Part shown: piece after piece, positions 54,764 to 64,000 of the stretch | Numbering within the stretch: the first letter of the stretch is position 1 | Layout of the letters: the number at the start of each line of letters is the position of its first letter | Assembly: GCF_000283155.1 (NCBI RefSeq) | Contig: NW_004454163.1 | Location: forward strand, 22,795,616 to 22,859,615 | Direction: 5' to 3' | From: Ceratotherium simum simum | Taxonomy: Eukaryota > Chordata > Mammalia > Perissodactyla > Rhinocerotidae | Length of the DNA stretch: 64,000 nt | Notes under the pieces: generated by a model | Databases searched by the model: none | Told to the model about the DNA's origin: nothing | What the model saw: the letters and a program-made list of their open reading frames with translations, nothing else | Position numbers and translations under genes: made by a program

Positions 54764-55049
54764 TTTTTGTGAGGAAGATCAGCCCTGAGCTAACATCCGT
54801 GCTAATCCTCCTCTTTTTGCTGACGAAGACCGGCTCTGAGCTAACATCATTGCCTAATCCTCCTCCTTTTTTTCCCCCAAAGACCCCCAGTTAGATAGTT
54901 GTACATCATAGTTGCACATCCTTCTAGTTGTATGTGGGCCGTGGCCTCAGCATGGCCAGAGAAGTGGTGCGTTGGTGCGCGCCCAGGATCCGAACCCGGG
55001 CCGCATGTAGCAGAGCGCGTGCACTTAACCGCCAAGCCACGGGGCCGGC
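54764..55049 (-). mobile_element. ERE-type SINE, antisense, long composite form
   Basis: Reverse orientation: a T-run at the left and the head 'gcacttaaccgccaagccacggggccggcc' at the right, with the B-box complement 'ggatccgaacccgggcc' (about 54987). Two 'gagctaacat' units and the 'tagttgtacatcatagttgcacatccttctagttgtatgtggg' module are both present. The 16-bp flank cctggtatttattatt occurs at 54721-54736 and again at 55050-55065. An (ATT)n expansion at about 54728-54753 grew at the left junction. Confidence 0.9.
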
Positions 55050-55862
55050 CCTGGTATTTATTATTTATTGTTATTTATTTAAGTTTAATTCAAAGAGGAT
55101 GGGTAGTCAATGAAGAATTTCTAAAAGATCACTCCAGGCAGAGCCCATGAGATTGGAGAGGAGTAGACCAGAGACGTTCTGTTCTGTTTGACCTAGTGGG
55201 GATCATTGAAGTTGTTAGGGCCATATTCTTTTCCAGATTCTAGGGAGTAGTGTGCAGTTCATATGATAATCCTAAACATTTGTGCTATTGATTCCAATAC
55301 CAGAATCTCTATTCACCAACACTCACATAGCTTGAGGAAAAATAAAAACTTGCACAACACCTGAAATAGATTGGTTGTTAGACTGGTTTTTTAAAAAATA
55401 TAATCAACTCTTCAATGTATTATTTTGCTAGCTAAAGTTGAAGAGGAATTTTATCTTTTTTGAATACTGTAAGAGGTTCAGTGAAGCAATCTAATCATCA
55501 TCATTTGACTGTTTTCTAAATAAGCATCAATTTGAATTTTAACACAGTTAAGAAAAAACAAACTATTCTGACTAGTTAAAAAGACAGATCTTTTAATTAC
55601 TTCTATAATCAGAAAATTTCTTATTATGCTTGGTATAAAACTTAAGTCAATTTGTGACTGTATATTACTTTCCTATCCGGGGACTAGAAAATATCTTGAG
55701 TGAATTCTTTATGAGAATAACCCTTCTTTAAGATAGCATCGCCTCTTTGGTGTTTTGTTATAACTAATCATCTTTTCTTGCAAGAATGTCCTAGCTCTGG
55801 TTTCATACACATGCAGTCTCTTCACTCAGGGATCAACTACATAGACCTATGTTTTCTCCTTG

Positions 55863-55944
55863 TCTTCCTCTCCTCCTCCTTCTACTCCTCCTCTTCCTCT
55901 TCTTTTCTTCCTCCTTCTTTTTTCTCCTTCTCCTCCTTTTTTTT
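55863..55944. repeat. Polypyrimidine tract
   Basis: 82 nt of C/T on the plus strand with a single purine (A at 55884), made of tcc/ctt units. It is a polypurine-polypyrimidine duplex of the type able to form triplex DNA. Confidence 0.9.
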
Positions 55945-56531
55945 GGTTTAACTGAAATACATTAAGTACCTTGTCAGGATATTGCAATTAGGTGCAGCTT
56001 GGCTTAACATGGAATCCTAGTAGTTTTGAGGATCGAGTTGTTGGAAATAAAATGATATGATATATGGAAATATTTGACGTGTCTTCTATTTGGAATTCTA
56101 TTCAGTAAGAGAATCTGGAAATAGAGTGTTGATAACGCTCAGATTCTGCACTATACAGCCAACAGAAAAGCCAAAGAGAATGAAAGAGTGAAGAGGAGTT
56201 CAGAGTTAGGACCAAGTTGTACCTATCTTGTACACAAGTTGTTCTTGTACACAAGAACACAAGCGTTCTTATGCAGGGATCAGGAAATTCCTACAGAACC
56301 AAACTGTAGAACTTAGATATGTTCTGAAATTGCCTATGTCAAATTAAGGGTAACTAAAAGAGACTATGGATAATAGACATGGAGCATTGTGAGCTACCTA
56401 GAAGGAAAACTAACTGCATTTCAAAGCATAGAGAGTCAGAATGCAGGTCAAAAGAAGCGTGGAAGATACTGGACTGGCTTGGCCAGTTTGCTGTCACCTT
56501 TAAAGAATATTTAAAATTTTGTTGGGCACAA

Positions 56532-57073
56532 TGTAGGGAAGAAAAATTAACTTTCCCTTTACCCTTCTAGGTTCTTGGCTGAGATCCCCTTGTAATAAAA
56601 GACAGATTAACAGGAGAAAAACAAACAGAAGTTTAATAATATGTGTACTTCCTGTATACAAAGGCGATACTTAGGAGAACTGAGTAACTCCTTGAAATGG
56701 CCCAAGCCACCTCCTTAAATTTTACCTCCAGCTAACGACAAAAGAAAATGTTGGGAGTTGGGAGCCAGTTATGGGAAATTTTCAGGCAAATCACAGTAAG
56801 CAAGGGTATTGTTTTTATGCAGATGTAAGTCTCTGCCTTCTCCACTGATGAGAGTTTCTAGAAATTTTGTCTTCCTCCTCTTCTTGGTACAGCGAGGGAG
56901 ACACACTTACAAATGGAGATTTGCCTTATAAACATAAATTTCTCTTACAAAAGGGTAACTTCTTGGTTTTCAGAGCTTTTCTATGTCTGCTGTTGCTTGA
57001 AAATAATCAGCCTAAAATAATCCTCATGCCAAAGAGGCATATTTTGGGGTGACACATTCTGTTCCCTTCAACA
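56532..57073 (-). mobile_element. Solo LTR, copy 1 of a pair in this window
   Basis: Bounded by TG...CA (tgtagggaagaaaaatta... cccttcaaca). It shares ordered text with the 60372-60926 element: 'ctaggttctt..gctgat', 'gacagattaacaggagaaaa', 'ggagaactgagtaact', 'ccaccttaaat' and 'attttggggt... ttctg.tccc'. Read on the minus strand, the ATTAAA-type signal and the order of landmarks fit an LTR, hence the strand call. No internal retroviral genes adjoin it. The family is not named. Confidence 0.6.
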
Positions 57074-57323
57074 ACATGTGAGAAAAAGAGCTCTAAGAAA
57101 GGCAGGATTTTGTGCCATCTTATTTCATGCCAGGTTGATATTAAGAGCCTCATAGATTTCTTACATTCTCTATTTTTGAATATTGCTTTGCCTTCTTTTT
57201 AGGAGATACCTAGTATGTTACCTAAGCAAGATGTTGTGACTTGCATTTAAATTCATTCATTTTTTTCTTGGCTTTTAAGGAAATAATAGAATTAGGTGAC
57301 ATGTTCATTTATAAATCCTACAG

Positions 57324-57825
57324 TTGTAACGGAATTCTGTCTCTTGGAGACATATAGCTGTTACTGCACAAAAATGGGGTTCTCCTACCCAATGTGCATA
57401 AAACAGCCAATTAATTATGGCATTAGTTTTTGGGAAAAGAAAAGAGCTTAATTGCTAGATCCATCTGCAAGGAGACAGGGGGGATGTACCCTCAGATGTG
57501 TCTAACTGATTCAGGATTTGGGGTGAAATTTAAGAGGTTAGGAAGAACAGGCTGGCACATGGAAACACTGGCGGGACAGATTTTGATTGGTGGGATTCAA
57601 GCATTTATAGGAAGGTTCTAAACATTTATGGTAAGGTGGGGAAGGAATTTTCACACTGGATCTTCCTGGATGAATGACCCTCGCTTATGATGCGAGTCCG
57701 ACTTTCAAGTTCCGGTTAAGTCTCGGTCTTTTGGTTCCACGGGGAGGAGAATCTTTAGTTCCCTGGTCGTTTCAGGTCAAGATTTCTTCTTTTATGTACG
57801 CTCTGGCTATGTGACTTCACAAATT
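57324..57825 (-). mobile_element. Degraded ERV-type solo LTR
   Basis: On the minus strand, 'ccccctgtctccttgcagatggatctagcaattaagctcttttcttttccc' resembles an LTR R region with a decayed AATAAA (now aattaag). It is followed by 'ggctgttttatgcacattgggtaggagaaccccatttttgtgcagtaaca', a U5-like end. The left half (57640-57800 on plus) is U3-like. Boundaries are approximate and no target duplication is clear. Confidence 0.45.
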
Positions 57826-57950
57826 TTCTGAAAAACAATTCTTATTCACCCAGTTGATAAGAGATGGGGTGTGCTTGAGCTTGTGGTTATATAGCCATCA
57901 ATCTCACTAAGTATGTGTACATTTCTTTGTTCTTGTATGGTTCTTACATT

Positions 57951-58186
57951 TTTTTTCTTTTTTGTGAGCAAGATCAGCCCTGAGCTAACATCTGCCAATC
58001 CTCCTCTTTTTCTGTTGAGGAAGACTGGCCCTGGGCTAACATCCATGCCCATCTTCCTCTACTTTATATGGGACACCACCACAGAATGGCTTACCAAGCG
58101 GTGCATCAGTGCGCGCCCGGGATCCAAACTGGCAAACCCTGGGCAGAGCGCATGCACTTAACTGCTTGCACCACCAGGCCGGCCCT
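57951..58186 (-). mobile_element. ERE-type SINE, antisense
   Basis: A T-rich left end, 'gatcagccctgagctaacatctgccaatcctcctctttt', 'ctggccctgggctaacatcc' and the right-end head complement 'catgcacttaactgcttgcaccaccaggccggcc'. Flanks tggttcttacatt (57938-57950) and tggctcttacatt (58187-58199) differ at one base, so this is an older target duplication. It ends 313 bp before exon 19. Confidence 0.87.
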
Positions 58187-58429
58187 GGCTCTTACATTTT
58201 TAGTGTAGCAATCACTCGAAAATACCAGTTATATTTTTCTCCTCTATATTTCCACATAATCTATTCTCCCCTTTATATGCACACTTTTGGAAGTCATTTA
58301 ACTTCCATGGAAAAATATTAATTTGTGTATTTTTGTTTGTTTTCTTATTTAATTCAAATACTTGAAATAAGTTGTAAATGGTGAAAAAAGCATATTATAC
58401 TGCATGATAGATTCTGAATGTCAACATGA

Positions 58430-58840
<411 letters not shown>

Positions 58841-60371
58841 TAGTATAGACCTTTTGTTGTTCATTCTATGGAGCATTAGGACAACGTTCTAATGGAATGC
58901 CTCTGAGCATAAATGACTAAAAAGAAGCCAGTTGTTTGGCAATTATAAAATACAAAAGACAACCAATGACCATGCATTTTTGTATGGCACAAATGAAGGT
59001 TTGTCTGGGGTTTTTTAGTTTCTCACTTAGTTTTTAGCTTCTTACTTGAATCATAAGCTTTGGAAAACGCTTAATATTGACTGACAGAAATTGAACTTAA
59101 TGAATATTTCACAGTGACAGATTTTATTTTGCCAAATGTTGCTGATAACATCAACGCCTAATTAAAGCATCCATTAGAAGTCTGTAATGTTAATTTAGTA
59201 TGAAAAATATAATGGAGTTCTATCAGGGATTTTGCATTTAAATGATCACTTTAGGCTTTTAATAGATGTCTCCATAGCATGTAATTATTATGAAAAATAT
59301 TGTATAGCTAAAAATGTGCACATTGTAGTCTAATTAGCTTGAACCATTGGGTAGGCACATGTAAGATTCACTCTTTTTTCTTCTTTTTTTGCATACAAGA
59401 GGTGGATAGCGCTATTATAAATTGAGAGAGTAATTCAGTCATTCTGTGATACAGAGATAAGCATGAAAATTACAGTTCAGATGGCACACTTACTTTATGT
59501 GTTACTTTCTGAATTTTACAAAATGAAAAATAACGTGAAAATTCCAAAAGTGATTTAAATTTAAGTTGAAGACTTATTTTCTCTAGGAAATTGCTCTTAC
59601 TGCGATAGCAAACAGAATTTTCATTTGAGCTGACAAATATAGAAAAAAGAAGAGGGACGTAAAATCTCCCCAAAATCTTATATCAGATTTCACTCTGCCA
59701 GGCTTTTTAAAACTGAGGCTGGCTCATTCTAATTTCTTTTTTCCCCCTCAGTGTCATGATCTATTTTCATGAGTTCTACTTCAATACTTTTGTAGATTTT
59801 GATTTGGTTACGTGATGACTATTTCATTATGTTATAAATAGTTATTTATAAGCATATGGTAAATCAACAGATAATAAGTTTAAGAAGTAAAAAACAGAAT
59901 AGAAATTGTCTAAATAAAAACAAGCTCTAATGGAAAAATATATATTTGTGGTAAAGGACAAAATAAGTTATATACTACCCAATTCTCTACTCTTATTTAA
60001 ATAAATCTCATCAAATAGTCAATGTAAACAATAGAATGTGTTTTCAACTCTGAAAGGAAGCTTAATTTTGCTTTTCAAGGGAAAAAAATGGAAGGCCTCC
60101 CCATATTAAGAAATGCAAATTAATCTAAGCAATAAAATTCTGTGTGCCAAAATCACAGTGCATGTGTAAGAATTCTGGTCCACATATTTTATTTAGAGTT
60201 GTATGTTCAGTAGTTCTCACTACTAACAATCCATTCTCCCACAATAGTAAAGTAAAAGTATGGGATGCAATACATTTTACCTTTAAAGCCTAGTTTATTT
60301 ATTAAAACCAAGTTGTGATTATTCATTTGAGATATTTTGACTCAATTAAACAGGAAGCAAATACTAAGAAT

Positions 60372-60926
60372 CTGTAGGAGAGGGAGAACTATTCCTCTAC
60401 CCTCTAGGTTCTTCCGGCTGATCTAAGAATTAAATTGACATAAGACAGAATAATAGGAGAAAATCAAACAAATTTAATAACATGTATACATGGGAGAAAC
60501 TCAGGAAAACTGAGTAACTTGCCAAAATGGTGGAAACCACTACCTTAAATACCATCTTCACCTAAGGACAAAGAAAGATGATGGGGGTAGTGGTTTGGGA
60601 CTTCAAAGGGGAGGAAGGCAATTCACAGGCAGATGGAAAAGCAAATGTTTGATAAACAAATGTTGACCATGCCTTGCAAAGGCAATGACAGATGGAGAGG
60701 ACTTTGATTAAAAGGCCCTATTAGGTTCCTCTCTGTCTAGCACAGCTAATTTATGTTATACTATAGGTATCCTATGGTATTAGCTCCTTCCTGGAACAGG
60801 CCTTTTATCTTAAATTCTTTTAGGCAGCTAGGGGGAAGGTCAAAGTTTCTTTCAGAGTCTTTTGTCCTTAAAAATAATCAAGCAAAAGAGACACATTTTG
60901 GGGTAGCCAGTTCTGATCCCCCACAA
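60372..60926 (-). mobile_element. Solo LTR, copy 2 of the pair
   Basis: TG...CA bounded (tgtaggagagggagaac... gatcccccaca), 555 bp, the better preserved copy. Read on the minus strand it has 'tttattaaatttgtttgattttctcc' (polyadenylation-like ATTAAA) and ends '...ctagagggtagaggaata'. There is no gag/pol sequence on either side. It lies in the same orientation as the 56532 copy but is a separate insertion, since DCC exon 19 and an ERE lie between them. Confidence 0.65.
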
Positions 60927-61179
60927 GTCTTTAAGACAACTTCTGTTCCATACATAGATTCTTTCAATCAAAATACTTCCAGAAAATAGGATGATAAAAT
61001 ATTCAAAATACCAGACCATTAGGCAGAGGGCCCATATTTTCTACCCTCTGTTTCTCATGCAAAGTGCAAAGGAAAATGTGGCAAGACACCTATGTGCCTA
61101 CGTGGAGGGAGTGCTCCCATCCTACCTTTATTTCTTTGTTTTCCTAAGTCCTGGCCTGTATTCATCAGCAGAGCAGGGT

Positions 61180-61345
61180 GGGTAAGAACCCAAGCTTCTG
61201 AGGGAGATGGCTGGGCAAATTATTTAACCTCCTTGAGTCTCACTTTCTCATCTATAAAATAAGGATAGTAATAGAACCTCTTTTATAGAATTGTTATAAT
61301 AAAGTGCTGAGAAAAGTCCCTGATGCACAGTAAGCATTGAAACAA
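61180..61345 (+). repeat. MIR SINE
   Basis: The runs 'gggcaaattatttaacctccttgagtctcactttctcatctataaaataaggatagtaatagaacc' and 'tgatgcacagtaagcattgaa' give MIR from its middle to its 3' end. Confidence 0.75.
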
Positions 61346-61564
61346 ATTACTATTATTCCAATTTGAAATCCATTCTAGGAGAGGCTTTACTAATGTGCTT
61401 TGCATAGAACCCAGATTATCAGTTTGTAAATATATACACATCAAAAAGTTTAAACAAAAAAGAGGACAAAGGAGGAGATGTGGGTAATTCCGGTACCTAA
61501 ATTCTTTGATCATATACTGGCAGTTTAGGAATTTGGACTCACATTTTCAGAAGAAAATTATTCA

Positions 61565-61770
61565 AAACGAGTTAAGCATTTATTATATGCTTGGCATTCT
61601 GCTAAGCACTTTGGTATTGTAAGTGGTCGTATATTCCTCTTATTCCATTTTGAAATGAAGAGACAAGGGCCTTCTGAGGAAAATAACTTCCCAAAGTCAA
61701 ATAATCAACAAGTAGCAGAGCTAGGATTTAAAACTCAGGGTCATACTCTTAACTATTACACTATGTTTTG
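61565..61770 (-). repeat. MIR SINE, antisense
   Basis: The runs 'gcatttattatatgcttggcattctgctaagcac' and 'cagagctaggatttaaaactcagggtcatactcttaac' are reverse MIR, nearly full length. It lies head to head with the sense MIR at 61180. Confidence 0.75.
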
Positions 61771-61912
61771 CTCCAACTTAATCAGTGATTCTCAACTGAT
61801 TTATGATTTAATTTATCTGAGGAGGAATTGAGCATGGTATTTTTTAAAAGCTCCCCAGGTGATTTTGATGTATAACCAGAATTGTGAAACTTTGATCTAA
61901 ATAAATGCAGCA

Positions 61913-62129
61913 GGGCCGGCCCTGTGGCTTAGCGGTTAAGTGCGCGCGATCGGCTGCTGGCGGCCCGGGTTCGGATCCCGGGCGCGCACCGTCGCACCGC
62001 TTCTCCGGTCATGCGGAGGCCACATGCGGAGGCCACGTCCCACATACAGCAACTAGAAGGATGTGCAGCTATGACATACAACTATGTACTGGGGCTTTGG
62101 GGGAAAAATAAATAAATAAAATTTAAAAT
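61913..62129 (+). mobile_element. ERE-type SINE, intact promoter boxes
   Basis: The head gggccggccctgtggcttagcgg contains a perfect A box (tggcttagcgg, 61925-61935) and a B box ggttcggatcc (61968-61978). The body holds 'aactagaaggatgtgcagctatgacatac' and 'tgtactggggctttggggg', and an A/T-rich tail of aaat units. A perfect 14-bp target duplication aaataaatgcagca lies at 61899-61912 and 62130-62143. It is the least decayed ERE of the five, so probably the most recent. Confidence 0.93.
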
Positions 62130-64000
62130 AAATAAATGCAGCATCCAACATTATTTAAGATCAGGACCAACATAGATAGAGGGAGGAATTAAGCCATTAG
62201 AGGTTGTTTCCTTATCAATACAATCTAATGGCAAAGGTTATACTCTCTTTTTCTGTGTCATTTGATACTCTAGTCCAATTCCTCTTTCTTGAAATTCTCT
62301 TCTCTCTTTAGTTTTGTAAAATCACCTAACCACTTTTATTCCCACTTCCAGGCTATAGCATCTCAGTCTTTTTAGCAGACATTTCTTCTACCCGTTCCTT
62401 GAGTGTTGCTTCCCCAAATGCAGATCTTTTTATTCCCATTGTTACTTGCTATGAAAAAGTGTCTATACTAAAACTGGGCTTCAGTGAACGCAAACTGATG
62501 CCTCTGAAATGTATATCCATCCAAGGAGTTCTAAACACATATGTCCTACCTACACTTCGCTTCTGGGATTACAACTACCCATTCGTATAAGTAGACTCAG
62601 AATGACGGATGTATGATGTTACATTTTGTATGTATTTAGACGAATGTGACTCCAGTGTGGGAGTGCCCAGGCAAATTAACAATCCCAGAAGGTCTTACAA
62701 CCTATGATAGAACATAATACTTCATTGTTTGGCCAGTTGTGGTAAGAGACAAGAATGAAGTAGAACAAAAGTAAGAGAAAAAAGATGGAGACATCAGAGA
62801 CTTGGACACAGAGAAATGAATGTATACCTACAGAAAGGTAGTGAGAAACAAATGAATTTGTTCCAACCTGTGTGGTTATATGGAAATCTATAAGGTAAGA
62901 TTTTAATAATGGAGTTAGTAGCCTCCAAACACGCTAAACTCACACATCCAAATGAAGTTGTATGCTTTCTCTAAGGCCAATTTTTAGAGTTTCGAACAAT
63001 ATGATCTGTTTTTATTCTCCCTCTCAGTTCTCAAATTTACAAAAAAAGAGATAGGCTTCTTCATAGATATCAAGAAATTGCCATATACGATTTGGAATTG
63101 TCAAAACTTGATGCTTGCAACTTCAACCTTATTTACATAATGGCAGAACTGTCATTTTTAAATGCCTAACTGAATACTTTTTACATAGGAAAAAGCACAG
63201 TGAAGGCAAATATTATATTCTCACTTGGAAAATAAAGAAAATCAGGAATAAGTGTAATTGACCTGGGACAGGAGCACAGTTCTCCAAACTTCCAGGTTCA
63301 TGATACACTTACAACAGCTCATGAAAACTTGAACAATTTCATTACATGTCATTAATGTAAATCATATGTGCTCACAGGCTAGGGGATTTCATTCAATAAG
63401 TGAGTTTCAATACCTATTATGTGAAGACTACTTTATTAGTCTTTTTGAAGAATAAAAAGTAATATCAGCTATGGCTTCTGAACTAAAGGAATGTTTTTAT
63501 TCTTTTGAAGAGATAAGACATGCACATAATAAAAGCTAAAAAATTATTACCAGTACCAGGGTCTTCTATTCAATAGATGTGGTTCTTTGGAGACAAGAAT
63601 GGAGACCACTCTGGCTGAAAGAATATTAGGAGATTTTATTGATGTTGATCTTGGGGGCTGAATTATAAATGAATGGACATCCATGAGTCAAAACAACTCC
63701 TTTATCCAATGATATTTCACAGTCCCTTTTGAATTATACCCTTCCAATTTTAACATTAACCAGAGGGAGAAGTTATGCAAATACAACCTTTATAAGTTTT
63801 GCGGAATTCTGCATCTTGGTGAGTCTTTTATCTTCTCCTGAGCTCTCCTCATCTTAAGACATTCATAGCTGCAGCATCAACATCTCAACAAATGCCAAAA
63901 AATATACAGAGTCCACATATCAACCAAAGCAGTGATTCCTGATCTTACCTGAACATAGAAATCATTTAGGGTGCAGATTACTCGATTACCATTAGCCTAT

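Noticed and set aside
61913..61990. A functional tRNA gene (good A and B boxes)
   Set aside because: The sequence continues into a SINE body with an A-rich tail and target duplication, and no clean acceptor stem closes the cloverleaf.

Overview
The window is vertebrate nuclear DNA: long A/T-rich introns full of interspersed repeats, with five short plus-strand coding exons. Their translation is recognisable as the netrin receptor DCC (deleted in colorectal carcinoma). The SINEs have the GGCCGGCCC head, a tRNA-like A/B-box region and the 'gatgttagctcagggc' body of the ERE family. These are known from Perissodactyla (horses, rhinos, tapirs), so the host is most likely a horse-like mammal. That lineage call rests on my memory of the ERE family and not on a search.

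Layout: 1-5467 is the end of an intron (intron 14 if the usual numbering is followed). Exon 15 is at 5468-5662, followed by a 35.3 kb intron. Exon 16 is at 40944-41039, exon 17 at 46663-46895, exon 18 at 51700-51838 and exon 19 at 58500-58607. The window ends inside intron 19. Exons 15+16 encode FN3 domain 4. Exon 17 encodes the FN4-FN5 linker and the first half of FN5, exon 18 the second half of FN5, and exon 19 the first strands of FN6. All junctions are phase 1 except exon 17/18, which is phase 0. The reading frame is open and continuous across all five exons, with GT-AG sites throughout. This part of DCC is the membrane-proximal ectodomain, where netrin-1 binds.

The most biologically meaningful element is exon 17. 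It has two in-frame 3' splice acceptors exactly 60 nt apart, both reading cccag|at, which gives the long and short DCC isoforms differing by 20 linker residues. A cluster of YCAY (NOVA-type) tetramers lies in the 170 nt upstream. This alternative splicing is described in other mammals, so it is conserved here and not new.

The introns hold several antisense L1 blocks. One is an unusual mosaic at about 33.3-37.9 kb, with an inverted 5'UTR-ORF1 piece replacing part of ORF2. They also hold L2, MIR and hAT (MER5A-like) fossils, MaLR/ERV solo LTRs, five ERE SINEs with visible target-site duplications, and microsatellites. No second protein-coding gene, tRNA, rRNA, CRISPR or microbial system is supported. 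I found no undescribed biological system; the findings are splice-regulatory and structural.
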